This document shows, piece after piece, positions 24,993 through 33,818 of a stretch of 46,594 bases of DNA. The DNA comes from Chloroflexota bacterium. GTDB taxonomy: Bacteria > Chloroflexota > Anaerolineae > Aggregatilineales > Phototrophicaceae. The stretch lies in assembly GCA_026707745.1 (NCBI GenBank), contig JAPOWG010000118.1, forward strand, positions 1 to 46,594, read 5' to 3'. Position 1 is the first letter of the stretch; each line of letters starts with the position of its first letter. A program made the translations under genes and the position numbers. The notes under the pieces are model-generated. The model worked only from the letters and a program-made list of their open reading frames with translations, was not told where the DNA came from and searched no databases.

Positions 24993-26579
24993 TTACATAT
25001 CCGCCAGTTTGACGTCGCGGAAGGTCATCCAACCGTCTTTACGTGGCGTGAAATCAAACTCGGCTGAATTCAACGCCATCACGTCGGTGATCTCGAAGAG
25101 CGTGATCGTCTGGGTCAAGTCGATGTAATATTCCCACCACTGTTCCCAGAGGGCGAGACGGGCATCGCGATCGATCGTCACCTGGATCGCCTCTGCCACC
25201 GCATCCCAATCTTCGTCGCAAATGCTGTAGGCAACCGCGGTCCAGTCGCATTGGTAGAAGAGCGGCAGCAGGGCAGGCCCACAGCCGAGCGCCGCCAGCA
25301 TCAGTTCACGGTTGTTGCCGCTGCGCTGGACTTCGACAGCGAAGGCGGAAGCGTCGCGAACGGTCAGGTCTACGGTGAAGCCGACTTCCTCGAGCAAGGC
25401 GGCGGCGACTTCAGCCACTTCCTTGGCGCTGCCGCCACGACCAACGACAGGCGAATCCAGGTGAAGGGTGGGACCTTCGCCTTCGGCATAGCCGGCTTTG
25501 GCCAGGTATTCTTTCGCCAGGTCGGGATCGTACCATTCGGCGATGACATTGGGATCAGCGTATTTGTCGGCCATGCCTTCCGGATAGTAGGAGCAGACGC
25601 GCGCCAGGCGGGCGCTGGCCGAGCCGTGTACTTCCGCCAGCAGATGCCGATCGAGCGCGTGGGTGATGGCTTTACGCACATTGATATCCAGCGTGGCCGG
25701 CTGATAGTCGGGGAAGGTCTCGGGAAAAGCGCCGCTCTCGGTATCTACGCGGGCATAGTAGTGGTACATTCTGTTCCCGCTTTCGGTGAGCAGGCTGATG
25801 CCATCGGTGGCTTCGAGCGTGGCGCGGTCGGGCACGGGCACGCCTCTCATCAAGTCGATCTGGCCGGCGAGCAAGGCGGCGACCTGCGCCGACGGCTCGG
25901 GGATGACCTGGTAGACTACACGATCAACCGCTGGGCGGCCGCTATGATAGTCGTCCCATGCCTCGAAAACGTAGCGATCGTTCTCGCTCAGTTCTGCCAG
26001 CACATAAGGACCGGAGCCGACGGGATTGCGGTTGAACTCTTCCTGGCCGACTTCCTCGAAGTAAGCGGGCGGGATCAACTCGCAGCCGTTATAGCTGACG
26101 TCATTCTCGAAGTAGGCGTGGGGCTCATTGGTGTGGATATCCACGGTCAGGTCATCCACGACTTCGACTTCTTTAACGAATGCCCACTGCTGATAGAGCG
26201 GGATGTCGCCGATAGGATGGCGGACGCGGTCGATATTCCATTTTACGGCTGCGGCATCAACCGGCTCGCCATTATGGAAGGTGGCGCCCTCGCGCAGGTG
26301 GAAGCGCCAGGTAGTGTCGCCGACGGTTTCCCAGCTGTGGGCGGCTTGCGGGACATATCCACTGCCATCGGCGGCGCGCCAGATCAAGCAATCGTAATAC
26401 AAGTTGAGCAAATGGTGGGTGGAGCCGTACCAGTGCGAGTGCGGATCCATGGGACGGATGGGACCGCTATGGGCGTAGACGAACTCGGACATGTCGTCTT
26501 GTGCCGCGGCGGGCGCGAATGCCAGAGCGCCGATCATGGCGATCAGGCTGAGTAGAACAAAAAGTCTTGCTGTTTTCAC
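24993..26579 (-). CDS. peptide ABC transporter substrate-binding protein, second system
   Basis: 528 residues with a Sec signal peptide (M-K-T-A-R-L start, L/I/A-rich core, A-P-A-A-A before Q-D-D) and no lipobox Cys. Family-5 landmarks: S-W-E-T-V-G-D-T-T-W-R-F-H-L-R-E-G, F-H-N-G-E-P-V-D-A-A-A-V-K-W-N and N-P-V-G-S-G-P-Y. Start GTG 26579 has AAAAGGAG 6 nt upstream. A 20-codon frame with its own strong ribosome site ends on the same bases (GTGA), so translation may be coupled. Its ligand is not predictable from the sequence; context points to peptides or amino-acid derivatives. Confidence 0.92.
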   Translation of the reverse strand: MKTARLFVLLSLIAMIGALAFAPAAAQDDMSEFVYAHSGPIRPMDPHSHWYGSTHHLLNLYYDCLIWRAADGSGYVPQAAHSWETVGDTTWRFHLREGATFHNGEPVDAAAVKWNIDRVRHPIGDIPLYQQWAFVKEVEVVDDLTVDIHTNEPHAYFENDVSYNGCELIPPAYFEEVGQEEFNRNPVGSGPYVLAELSENDRYVFEAWDDYHSGRPAVDRVVYQVIPEPSAQVAALLAGQIDLMRGVPVPDRATLEATDGISLLTESGNRMYHYYARVDTESGAFPETFPDYQPATLDINVRKAITHALDRHLLAEVHGSASARLARVCSYYPEGMADKYADPNVIAEWYDPDLAKEYLAKAGYAEGEGPTLHLDSPVVGRGGSAKEVAEVAAALLEEVGFTVDLTVRDASAFAVEVQRSGNNRELMLAALGCGPALLPLFYQCDWTAVAYSICDEDWDAVAEAIQVTIDRDARLALWEQWWEYYIDLTQTITLFEITDVMALNSAEFDFTPRKDGWMTFRDVKLADM

Positions 26580-26638
26580 GATTCACTCCTTTTGTGAATG
26601 TACAATCCGATAGTAACTGACGAGTCATTTGTCCGCAT
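26576..26638 (-). CDS. possible 20-residue leader ORF, overlaps binding-protein start
   Basis: ATG 26638 is preceded, 11 nt upstream, by AAGGAGGT (26657-26650), a complete match to the anti-Shine-Dalgarno. The frame (M-R-T-N-D-S-S-V-T-I-G-L) ends in TGA at 26578-26576, sharing TG with the GTG start of the binding protein. A stop-start overlap of this kind often couples translation. No similarity is recognised; it could be a chance frame behind an unused site. Confidence 0.3.
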   Translation of the reverse strand: MRTNDSSVTIGLYIHKRSES

Positions 26639-26692
26639 TGGCGATATTCACCTCCTTTATTGCCACCTTCATGTGGTATCCCCCCAAACAAC

Positions 26693-27778
26693 TCACTCCA
26701 ATGAGGCGTAGTATGCCAGTTTATCTTCATCAATGGCTACGCCCAAACCATTGCCCGGCGGCGGCTTCAGGATTTGACCATCCGGGGCGTAAGGCTCGGC
26801 CAGGATGGAATCGGTCATATCGGAGAAGCCGGCGGGCCATTTGGCAATCGGCGTCGCGACTGCCAGATGCGCAGCGGCCGCCGCGATGATATCGAAGTAA
26901 GGCGCGATGGAAATCTCCAATCCGGCCGCTTCGGCGACAGCCGACATCCGTTGCGCGGGCAATAAACCGCCATACCTGTGCAACTTGTAATGCAAGACAT
27001 GCGCGGCGCGGCGCTCGGCAATTTCGTAAACGCTGCGCGAGCCGGCTGTCGCTTCGTCGGCCTGCAAGGGTGTACGCAAGCGCGTCGCCAGAATTGCCAT
27101 CTCGTCCAGGTAGCGCACGGGCTGCTCGAACAAGGCGACGCCGCCAAGTGCTTCCAATTGCGTCAAGGCCTTGACGGCATCGCCAAGAGTATAACCCGTA
27201 TTGCCATCTAATTGAAAACTTATTTCGTCGCCCACCAGGTTTCGCAGCTGGCCGTACCATGCCAGGTCCTCGTCGACGCTGAAGCCGATCTTGGTTTTGA
27301 ACCAGGTCCAACCGTCCGCGGCAAGTTCCTCGATGCGCGCCGCCATCTTTTGCGGTTCTTCGCGCTCGACGAAACCGTGACAAAGCGCGCCGGGCATGCA
27401 ACTGCCGCCGAGTAATTGATACACCGGTACGCCCAGCGCTTTGCCTTTGATATCCCAGAGCGCGAAGTCGATGGCGGTGTAGGCGTTGACAGCATTACGC
27501 AAGGCTTGTCCCATGCGCAGGTGCAGGCCTTCGATATTGAAGGGATCCTGGCCGAGCAGCGCCGGCTGAAGATAGCGCTCGATTTGCAACTTGATCACTT
27601 CGACCGGGTCGCCGCCCCAGGGCGCGGGACCGACCGTCTGGCCGATGCCGGTGATGCCTTCGTCGGTATGCACTTGCACGACCACGGTGTTGGTGCCGGT
27701 CGAGACGCCGTAAGCCGTCGCCAGATCACGGCTGCGCGAGATCTTGACGATGGTGGTGTCAATCTTCGTGATTTTCAT
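26693..27778 (-). CDS. mandelate racemase / muconate-lactonizing-type enolase
   Basis: 361 residues. MLE-subgroup active site: K-T-K (Lys161, Lys163), Asp191 (L-D-G-N), Glu218 (F-E-Q-P), Asp241/Glu242 (A-D-E-A) and Lys265 (Y-K-L-H-R-Y-G-G). Unlike the racemase at 11139 it lacks the G-G-M-x-E-x-G-I-G block, so it is a different functional group; related enzymes include muconate and methylmuconolactone cycloisomerases and dipeptide epimerases. ATG 27778 has AGGG 6 nt upstream, donated by the repeat at 27784-27832; the frame from 27796 is repeat sequence. It sits between MmgE/PrpD and the second peptide importer. Confidence 0.9.
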   Translation of the reverse strand: MKITKIDTTIVKISRSRDLATAYGVSTGTNTVVVQVHTDEGITGIGQTVGPAPWGGDPVEVIKLQIERYLQPALLGQDPFNIEGLHLRMGQALRNAVNAYTAIDFALWDIKGKALGVPVYQLLGGSCMPGALCHGFVEREEPQKMAARIEELAADGWTWFKTKIGFSVDEDLAWYGQLRNLVGDEISFQLDGNTGYTLGDAVKALTQLEALGGVALFEQPVRYLDEMAILATRLRTPLQADEATAGSRSVYEIAERRAAHVLHYKLHRYGGLLPAQRMSAVAEAAGLEISIAPYFDIIAAAAAHLAVATPIAKWPAGFSDMTDSILAEPYAPDGQILKPPPGNGLGVAIDEDKLAYYASLE

Positions 27779-27783
27779 ATTTT

Positions 27784-27832
27784 GCCCTCTCCCCAAACCC
27801 CTCTCCCCATAAAGGGAGAGGGGCTTTTTTCG
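27784..27832 (+). repeat. CCCCTCTCCC/GGGAGAGGGG repeat with T-run
   Basis: A 10-bp stem (27798-27807 with 27814-27823), loop CATAAA, then C and six T on the plus strand: an intrinsic-terminator shape acting antisense to the surrounding minus-strand genes. The same layout (stem, C, T-run, CG) recurs at 33832-33865. The minus-strand end of the element supplies the G-rich ribosome site of the gene at 27778. Confidence 0.65.
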
Positions 27833-27877
27833 CCACGCTTCACAGCGGTAGGCGACCCAGCTGGGAACTCCGCATGC

Positions 27878-29260
27878 TCATCGCGCTGCTAATACGGCTT
27901 GCGGCATAGTGAGTTGTACGAGCTCGCTAATATCGTCGAGGCGCTCTAAGCGATTGCAGCAGTCCAACAGGCCGCGGATTTGCTCCTCCGGCAGCAGATC
28001 GCCGACCAGATTAGTGAATTTGCTTTCGAATTCGGCGTCGGTCAGCATGTTCTCGGGCTCGCCCTTGGCATGTTCGACGCGTCCTTTGTATTGCGTCCCG
28101 TCCGCGGTCGCGATGCGCACTTCGCAGCCGTTTTTCAGCGGGTGTTCAGCCTGGATCGCCTCATCCAGCCCGACCTTGACCAACTGACGGAGACGGCGCG
28201 CTTCGGGGTTGTCGTAGGTTTCGATGTCTTCGCGGAACCAGGCGCCGCGCGTCAAAATGACGGATGCCGTCACAGGCAAACTGAAGCCCGCCTGACCGAC
28301 GGTCTGCGGCTCGTAGTTGACGCGAAATGCGGGCGTGATCGCCTCGTGATAGGTGTCGATTTCGATGGCGGTGATGGCGTCGAGCTCGGGTTGACCGGAT
28401 TTTAGCAATTCTTGCGTGGCGTCGACGCAGGAATGGACATGGCGACAACCGGCATGCGGTTTGAAACCGGTGCGCGCCAGCGCTTGACTATCGAGGGCGT
28501 CGAGTATCGATCCGTCGTAGCCGGGGCCGAAGGCGTGGAAATAGCCGTAGGGTCCGTCGAGCGCGCCGGGCGGTCCGCGGAAGCCGAAGTCCGCCAGCGC
28601 AGCGCAATAGATGCCGTTGCGGGCGCCGTAGCCCGCCAGCAAGTCTTTGGTATCGCAAGCGCCGGCATCCCAGACATACTGCTCTGTGCCGCAAGCCAGG
28701 TCCATCGAGAGCGCCAGGGCATGGGTGATTTTCTCCGCGGGCAAGCCCATGGCGACGGCCGCGGTGGCGGCGCTGGCCAGGGTGCCGGCTTGACTCTTGT
28801 GATCGAGCCCGCGTTCGCGCTGCCAGGCATCGACGGCGGAATGCACCATGTCCATCACGTCGTAACCGACCGCCAGCGCCATGATAACTTGCTCCCCGCT
28901 GAGTTGGAGCTTTTCGCCCAGTGCCAGCGCGGCGGGCACTAGCTGGCTGGCGACATGCCCTGCGGTGCTGTGCGAATCATCCATGCCCAGGAATTTGCCC
29001 ATCACGGCGTTTGCCCAGGCGGCGCCTTCGGTCGTGCTGCGGCGGCCGTCGCCGACGATGGATGCGTCGTCGCCCGGCAGCATCCGCGCGGCATAGTCCG
29101 AAGCAAGCCGGCCGAGCTCCGTTTGATAGCCGCCGAGCATGGTGCCGATGAAGTCGAGCACGACTTGCCGGGCGCGCGTGACCGTTAGCTCGGACAGATC
29201 TTCGTATTTGCGAGCGGCAGCGTATTCGCCTATGAAGGAAACGGCGGTTTGATCAGTCAT
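27878..29260 (-). CDS. MmgE/PrpD family protein, copy 2
   Basis: 460 residues, paralogous to 20422-21807: both carry F-L-G-M-D-D-S-H or I-L-G-M-D-D-S-H, G-T-E-Q-Y-V, C-D-T-K-D-L, G-A-L-D-G and G-F-K-P-H-x-G-C-R-H in the same order and spacing. Substrate unknown; a dehydratase, epimerase or decarboxylase acting on a polycarboxylate or imino acid is the family expectation. ATG 29260 has AAAGGA 8 nt upstream; the 15 extra codons to 29305 are palindromic repeat sequence. Upstream neighbour is the M24-fold gene. Confidence 0.9.
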   Translation of the reverse strand: MTDQTAVSFIGEYAAARKYEDLSELTVTRARQVVLDFIGTMLGGYQTELGRLASDYAARMLPGDDASIVGDGRRSTTEGAAWANAVMGKFLGMDDSHSTAGHVASQLVPAALALGEKLQLSGEQVIMALAVGYDVMDMVHSAVDAWQRERGLDHKSQAGTLASAATAAVAMGLPAEKITHALALSMDLACGTEQYVWDAGACDTKDLLAGYGARNGIYCAALADFGFRGPPGALDGPYGYFHAFGPGYDGSILDALDSQALARTGFKPHAGCRHVHSCVDATQELLKSGQPELDAITAIEIDTYHEAITPAFRVNYEPQTVGQAGFSLPVTASVILTRGAWFREDIETYDNPEARRLRQLVKVGLDEAIQAEHPLKNGCEVRIATADGTQYKGRVEHAKGEPENMLTDAEFESKFTNLVGDLLPEEQIRGLLDCCNRLERLDDISELVQLTMPQAVLAAR

Positions 29261-29281
29261 GGTCGAAATCCTTTCACTGGC

Positions 29282-29301
29282 GGGCGACCCTTGGGTCGCC
29301 C
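29282..29301. repeat. GGGCGACCC-TT-GGGTCGCCC palindrome
   Basis: Perfect 9-bp inverted repeat with a 2-nt centre in the gap between the M24-fold and MmgE/PrpD genes. It is a minimal copy of the palindrome family seen at 2628, 6150, 34999 and 36130. Confidence 0.7.
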
Positions 29302-29329
29302 CCAACAGATCATTGGTAATTGGCGAGGT

Positions 29330-30487
29330 CTATGCCTCCAATTGCATGTAATAGCGGTCGGCGTGATGCGGCGAGAGACGGACGGCGCCTTCGGGCGTAA
29401 CCAGGAAATTGTCCGAGATCAAGAAGCCGCGGTCGTTTTCCAGCACGGTGCCGGGATGATATGAGAGTACCATATTGGGCTGCAGCACAAAATCGGGCGC
29501 GCCGAGCGAGTTGGGACCGTCGCTGCCGTCCAGGCCGGTGCTGTGACAATCTGGTGTATGCTTGCCAGCGACCGGGAAGCCGCGATCGCTCAGGGCTTTG
29601 TCGTTGGCGTCGGAAATATCACGGAAGGTATTGCCGGCTTTCGCCACTGCCGAAGAGGCCTCTACCGCCGCCAGATAGCCATCCAGGAGCGCTTGAACAT
29701 CCGCCGGAAGCGGATCAAAGGAAAAGACGGCGGTCATCTCCAGCCAATAGCCGTAGGGCGATTCGTAGACGATCTCGAAGTTGATAATGTCGTCGCGCTC
29801 CATGCGCAGGTCTTTGGGCGTCGGCACAGTGTAGGGCGTACCGTCAAGCGCGAGTTTGGTCCGTCCCCAGAAGGCGCCGAAGGACTTGATATAGCCTTCG
29901 ACGGCGGCGCAGGCGTCCCAATAGCGCTCGCCGACGCCGGCCATGTCGTTAAAGACATCCATGGCGGAATCGAGAATGGCGCCGTTCTGCTGAATCGCTT
30001 CCAGCTCAAATGGCGATTTGATCTGGCGGATGGCGTTGAAGGCGTCGGTCACCTCGACCATTTCATAGCCTTCGAGTTGGGCCACGAAGGCCTTATAGGT
30101 GCCGAGGCTCATGAGCTTGCTCATATTGACCATGCCGATGCGCTTGCTGCCGGTGGCGTATTCCTTAGCGGTATCGGCGGTTGCCCGGACGATATCTTCA
30201 TAGGGCGATAGCACCCGCTCGGGCAGGGTGGTGGTCTCGTTGCGGCTCCAGACCGCTTGGTAGGAACTCCAAACTTGCAGCCAGGGATGGGGATCATCCG
30301 CGCCCAGGATGGCGTAGGCGACGCCACCCCACAAATGGGCATGAGTGATGTAACGTATGGCGCCCATGCCGCCCGGCATCGCCTGCCCGGTGATGATCAA
30401 GGCGTCGAGATCGTTTTCCTTCATCATCGTTTGCAGGCGCTTGACCCGCCGCGCTGTGTCCCGTTTGAGTGCGTCGTGAGTTAACAT
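29330..30487 (-). CDS. M24 (creatinase/aminopeptidase P fold) protein with altered metal site
   Basis: 385 residues: creatinase-type N-domain (about 1-155), then the pita-bread domain. Aligned to M24 landmarks the five metal ligands read Glu238 (normally Asp), Glu250 (normally Asp), His315 (kept), His344 (normally Glu in x-x-E-P-G) and Ser358 (normally Glu in R-x-E-D). With one of five ligands retained, a classical dimetal aminopeptidase is unlikely. Creatinase itself shares the fold and works without metal, so a metal-free amidinohydrolase-like reaction on a small amino acid derivative is an alternative to loss of activity. ATG 30487 has GGAGG 4 nt upstream. It is co-directional with the reductase pair upstream (14-nt gap). 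Confidence 0.85.
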   Translation of the reverse strand: MLTHDALKRDTARRVKRLQTMMKENDLDALIITGQAMPGGMGAIRYITHAHLWGGVAYAILGADDPHPWLQVWSSYQAVWSRNETTTLPERVLSPYEDIVRATADTAKEYATGSKRIGMVNMSKLMSLGTYKAFVAQLEGYEMVEVTDAFNAIRQIKSPFELEAIQQNGAILDSAMDVFNDMAGVGERYWDACAAVEGYIKSFGAFWGRTKLALDGTPYTVPTPKDLRMERDDIINFEIVYESPYGYWLEMTAVFSFDPLPADVQALLDGYLAAVEASSAVAKAGNTFRDISDANDKALSDRGFPVAGKHTPDCHSTGLDGSDGPNSLGAPDFVLQPNMVLSYHPGTVLENDRGFLISDNFLVTPEGAVRLSPHHADRYYMQLEA

Positions 30488-30501
30488 GAATCCTCCGCTC
30501 C

Positions 30502-31533
30502 TTATAGTTCGTATTCGTATGGTTGATTAAAGGCAAATTGTGTACCGACACCGCGTTTCCGCGCAATATCGAAAAGCCGCTGCGCCACGGACACATCTTC
30601 GACGCCGGTGCCGCCGGAAAGGAAAAGCGTCCAGCGGGTGTCGGATTCCCGCGCGGGGATCGCCCCCGCGACCAGGGCGCCCAGGTCGCCGGCGACCTTA
30701 GACTCGTCGATCAAGCCCGCTTCCATGGGAATGCGGAGTTCGCCGTTTTCGGCCAAGCCTTGCTGCCATTCATCGACGATGATGCGGCTGCCGAGCACGG
30801 TGCGATCATCCACCTCGCGTACCCAGGGATAGTGAGCGCCGAGGGCATTGATATGGACGGGTTTGTCCGGCAGGTCGAGGCCATTGAATACCGGAGTGGG
30901 CGATGTAGTGATGGTGGTGACGATATCGGCGTCTTCCAGTGCGGCTTGGGGAGAATCAACCGGGATCACCTCAATGCCGAGTTCGGCGGAGATCTTAGAG
31001 CAGAAGGCGCGCCGTTTGCCGGCGTCCCGGCTGTAAGCCTGCACGACTTTGAGTTCCGCCACTTCCGCGATGGCGTAAAGCTGCGAACGCGCGTGCCGTC
31101 CGGTGCCAAACAAAGCCAGGACCGAGCTATCCGCCGGCGCCAGATATTTGGTTGCCAGCGCGGAAACGGCCGCGGTCTTGAGCCAGTCGAAATAAAGCAC
31201 CTCCATAATAGCCGCCAAGGCGCCGCTGTTCGTGTCGAAAAGAAACATAAGAGTCTCTAGGCCGCTAGGCAAGCCCGCGGTGTAGGCGTTCAATCCGGCG
31301 GCGCCGAGGCCGGGCAAGAGGGCCCCTTTGAACTTGAAAGAGGCTTTGCTGCCTTGCGGAAGGTGCCCACCGCGATGACCCTCGGCTTTATCGCCTTTGA
31401 TCCAGAGATTCTCGCGCGGGAAGGCGGCGCCCGCGCCGAGGCCGATTTCGCGATAGCCGTCTTCTACGGCATCGATGTAATCGGAAAGATCCATGAGTCC
31501 GCGGATTTCGTGATTGCGTAAGAAGAGAACCAT
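30502..31533 (-). CDS. ornithine cyclodeaminase/mu-crystallin family protein, copy 1
   Basis: 343 residues with a Rossmann NAD(P) site, L-F-G-T-G-R-H-A-R (from residue 141). The family includes ornithine cyclodeaminase, ketimine reductases, opine-type and alanine dehydrogenases. Here the usual R-T-A-A is K-T-A-A (Lys119) and the catalytic Asp block G-A-D-x-P-G-K-x-E reads G-A-H-Y-P-W-V-R-E, so true ornithine cyclodeamination is doubtful; an imine or ketimine reductase is likelier. It is a tandem duplicate of the next gene: same length, starting M-V-L-(F/L)-L-x-N-H-E-I-R-G. The copies are 6 nt apart. Confidence 0.88.
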   Translation of the reverse strand: MVLFLRNHEIRGLMDLSDYIDAVEDGYREIGLGAGAAFPRENLWIKGDKAEGHRGGHLPQGSKASFKFKGALLPGLGAAGLNAYTAGLPSGLETLMFLFDTNSGALAAIMEVLYFDWLKTAAVSALATKYLAPADSSVLALFGTGRHARSQLYAIAEVAELKVVQAYSRDAGKRRAFCSKISAELGIEVIPVDSPQAALEDADIVTTITTSPTPVFNGLDLPDKPVHINALGAHYPWVREVDDRTVLGSRIIVDEWQQGLAENGELRIPMEAGLIDESKVAGDLGALVAGAIPARESDTRWTLFLSGGTGVEDVSVAQRLFDIARKRGVGTQFAFNQPYEYEL

Positions 31534-31539
31534 GATGCC

Positions 31540-32571
31540 TTATAACTCGAATTCGTAGGGAAGGTTGAAATGGAACTCTGTTCCGACACCGCGCTCCAGC
31601 GCTTTCTTGTAAAGGCGGGTTGCGACGGCGATATCATCAACGCCGGTGCCGCCGGACAGAAAAACCGTCCATTTGCTATCGGGGCGGCGGCCGGTTACAG
31701 CGCCCGCCGCCAACGCGCCCAGATCGCCTTTGACATGGTTTCCGCTGATGAGTCCTTCCGCTATCGGAATGGCAAGCTCGCCGTTCTCACTGATACCCTG
31801 TTGCAATACATCGACGAAGACGCGGCTGTTGAGCACTGTATGCGCATCGAGCTCTCGCACCCAGGGGTAATGCGCGCCCAGACCATTTATGTGCAATGGT
31901 TTGTCCGGCAGGTCGATTCCGTCAAACACGGGCGATGGCGCGGTGGTGATGGCGGTGACGATATCGGCGTCGCGCAACGCTGCTTTTGGCGAGTCGACGG
32001 GAAGGACTTCGATGCCGAGTTCGGCGCTCATCTTCTCGCAGAAGTCGCGACGCTTGTCGGCATCACGGCTGTAAGCTTGCACGCGTTGAATATCGGTCAC
32101 TTTGCTCAGACCATAGAGTTGGGAGCGGGCATGGCGCCCAGTGCCGAAGAGCGCCAGGATTGAACTGTCGGGCGGCGCGAGATAGCGGGTCGCCAATGCG
32201 GAGACAGCGGCGGTTTTGAGCCAACTCAAATACATCACTTCCACAATCGCAACCAGCGCGCCGCTGTCGGTATCGAAGAGGAACATGAAGGTCTCGAGCC
32301 CGCCCGGTAAGCCGGCGGTGTAAGCGTTGACGCCGGCCCCGCTCAAGCCGGGCAGCAGCCCCGCTTTGAACTTGAAGGAGGCTTTGCTGCCCGCGGGCAG
32401 GTGACCGCCGCCGCGAGCCTCGCTTTTGTCGCCTTTGATCCAAAGGTTCTTACGCGGGAAGGCGACGCCGGCGCCGATACCGAATTGACGGTAGCCGGCT
32501 TCGACAGCGTCGATGTACTCGGAGAGGTCCATGAGTCCGCGGATTTCGTGATTGTGCAAGAGCAGAACCAT
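31540..32571 (-). CDS. ornithine cyclodeaminase/mu-crystallin family protein, copy 2
   Basis: 343 residues, strongly similar to copy 1 along the entire length, including L-F-G-T-G-R-H-A-R-S-Q-L-Y, W-L-K-T-A-A-V-S-A-L-A-T and G-A-H-Y-P-W-V-R-E. The two share all the active-site departures from ornithine cyclodeaminase, so the change predates duplication. They may be subunits of one heteromer or differ in substrate. ATG 32571 has AAGGAA 9 nt upstream, overlapping the stop region of the MFS gene 13 nt away; the longer frame to 32643 lies inside that gene and is rejected. Confidence 0.88.
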   Translation of the reverse strand: MVLLLHNHEIRGLMDLSEYIDAVEAGYRQFGIGAGVAFPRKNLWIKGDKSEARGGGHLPAGSKASFKFKAGLLPGLSGAGVNAYTAGLPGGLETFMFLFDTDSGALVAIVEVMYLSWLKTAAVSALATRYLAPPDSSILALFGTGRHARSQLYGLSKVTDIQRVQAYSRDADKRRDFCEKMSAELGIEVLPVDSPKAALRDADIVTAITTAPSPVFDGIDLPDKPLHINGLGAHYPWVRELDAHTVLNSRVFVDVLQQGISENGELAIPIAEGLISGNHVKGDLGALAAGAVTGRRPDSKWTVFLSGGTGVDDIAVATRLYKKALERGVGTEFHFNLPYEFEL

Positions 32572-32584
32572 CGGTCCCCGTTCC

Positions 32585-33805
32585 TTACAAATTGAGCAGC
32601 GGTGAACGCCGCGCCCACAGGGTGATACAAGTCGCGGTGACACAGGCGCCGGCGAAGGCCAGTACCACAGAGATGTTCCAAAATTCGGCGACTGTGCCCG
32701 CCACCAGCGTCGTCAAGGGAATCAGACCCCAGACCATGCCCCAGAGGCTCATCATACGTCCGCGCAGTTCGTCGGGCAGTTGCGTCAAGAGCAGCGCATT
32801 GATCAAGGTGAGGAACAACCCGGAAGCGACGCCAACCAGGAAGATACAGCCAAGCGCGAACAGCGGCTGCCGAATGAAAGCGAAGACAACCATGCCCAAG
32901 CCGAAAAAGCTGGAAAAGACAAGAATCGCTTTGCCCTTGGGATAGACATCGCCGACGATGACGACAGCAAAGCCGGAAAGCGCCGAACCCAGGCTGGCGC
33001 TGCCCACCAGCAATCCGAGGATGGCCGGGCCCTCGTTGAGCGCCTGGGCTACGAAAATGGGCATCAGTTTCTGGTAGGGCATGCCGATTGGCACGAATAC
33101 CAGACTCAATACCAGCAAAGCCAGCAATGCCCGATTGTGGCGAAAATATGCGCTGATTTCACTGAATCCCTGAAGTATATTGCCTTTTGTCCCCGTCTTT
33201 CTCTTTGGTCTGGGTAAAAAATACGTCCCTTTGAGATAGAGCGACGCCCCCAGGGCGAAGAGAACGGTCTGTACGCAGAAGGTGACAAATATGTCGGTGT
33301 ATTGCAAGAGATAACCCGCCAGCACCGGACCGAAAAAGCCCATTAAGCGCGTGCCCGAATAACTCAGCGTCGTTGCGTTGAAGACCATTGCATCCGGAAC
33401 CAGGTTCGGCAGCAAGGCCATGCGCGCCGGCGCGTAGAAGGCGAAGGTCCCGCCCAACATGCAGGAAGCGAGCAGGAATGCAATCGGCTCGGTCGCGCCT
33501 GATTTCACCAGCAGCGCCAGAGCGGCTGAGGTCAGCACGGCGACAGCCATGGCCGCTTGCACCACCCATTGCCGTTTCACGCGGTCGGCCAGGAGCCCGG
33601 AAAAAGGCGCGACGACAAGCAAGGGCAGGCCGTAAGCGAAGGCGACCAAGCCAACTTGAAACGGCGAGCCCGTCACCTCCAGCATGTGCCAGCCGAGCGC
33701 CACCGCTTGCAGCAGATAGGTAATATGAACGAGGACATTGGCCGCCCAATACCAGCGATATACGCCGACGCGAAAGCTGCTGCGGTTCCAGATCGTGAGG
33801 ATCAT
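32585..33805 (-). CDS. MFS transporter (DHA3/EntS-like)
   Basis: 406 residues, twelve hydrophobic segments, with the MFS loop motif G-L-L-A-D-R-V-K-R-Q between segments 2 and 3. The opening F-R-x-x-x-x-x-x-Y-R-W-Y-W-A-A-N resembles the drug/siderophore exporter group (MFS_3). It sits directly upstream of the reductase pair, so it may export a product or import a substrate of that step. ATG 33805 lacks a clear ribosome site; the region just upstream is repeat sequence. Confidence 0.88.
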   Translation of the reverse strand: MILTIWNRSSFRVGVYRWYWAANVLVHITYLLQAVALGWHMLEVTGSPFQVGLVAFAYGLPLLVVAPFSGLLADRVKRQWVVQAAMAVAVLTSAALALLVKSGATEPIAFLLASCMLGGTFAFYAPARMALLPNLVPDAMVFNATTLSYSGTRLMGFFGPVLAGYLLQYTDIFVTFCVQTVLFALGASLYLKGTYFLPRPKRKTGTKGNILQGFSEISAYFRHNRALLALLVLSLVFVPIGMPYQKLMPIFVAQALNEGPAILGLLVGSASLGSALSGFAVVIVGDVYPKGKAILVFSSFFGLGMVVFAFIRQPLFALGCIFLVGVASGLFLTLINALLLTQLPDELRGRMMSLWGMVWGLIPLTTLVAGTVAEFWNISVVLAFAGACVTATCITLWARRSPLLNL

Positions 33806-33818
33806 GACGGAGGCTTCA

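Noticed and set aside
24889..25032. N-terminal extension of the second DppB-type permease
   Set aside because: The added residues are a translation of a dispersed G/C-rich repeat and of the binding-protein 3' end.
25251..26555. 434-codon plus-strand open frame
   Set aside because: Entirely antisense to the second peptide-binding protein, which has a signal peptide and family motifs; the plus-strand translation has none.
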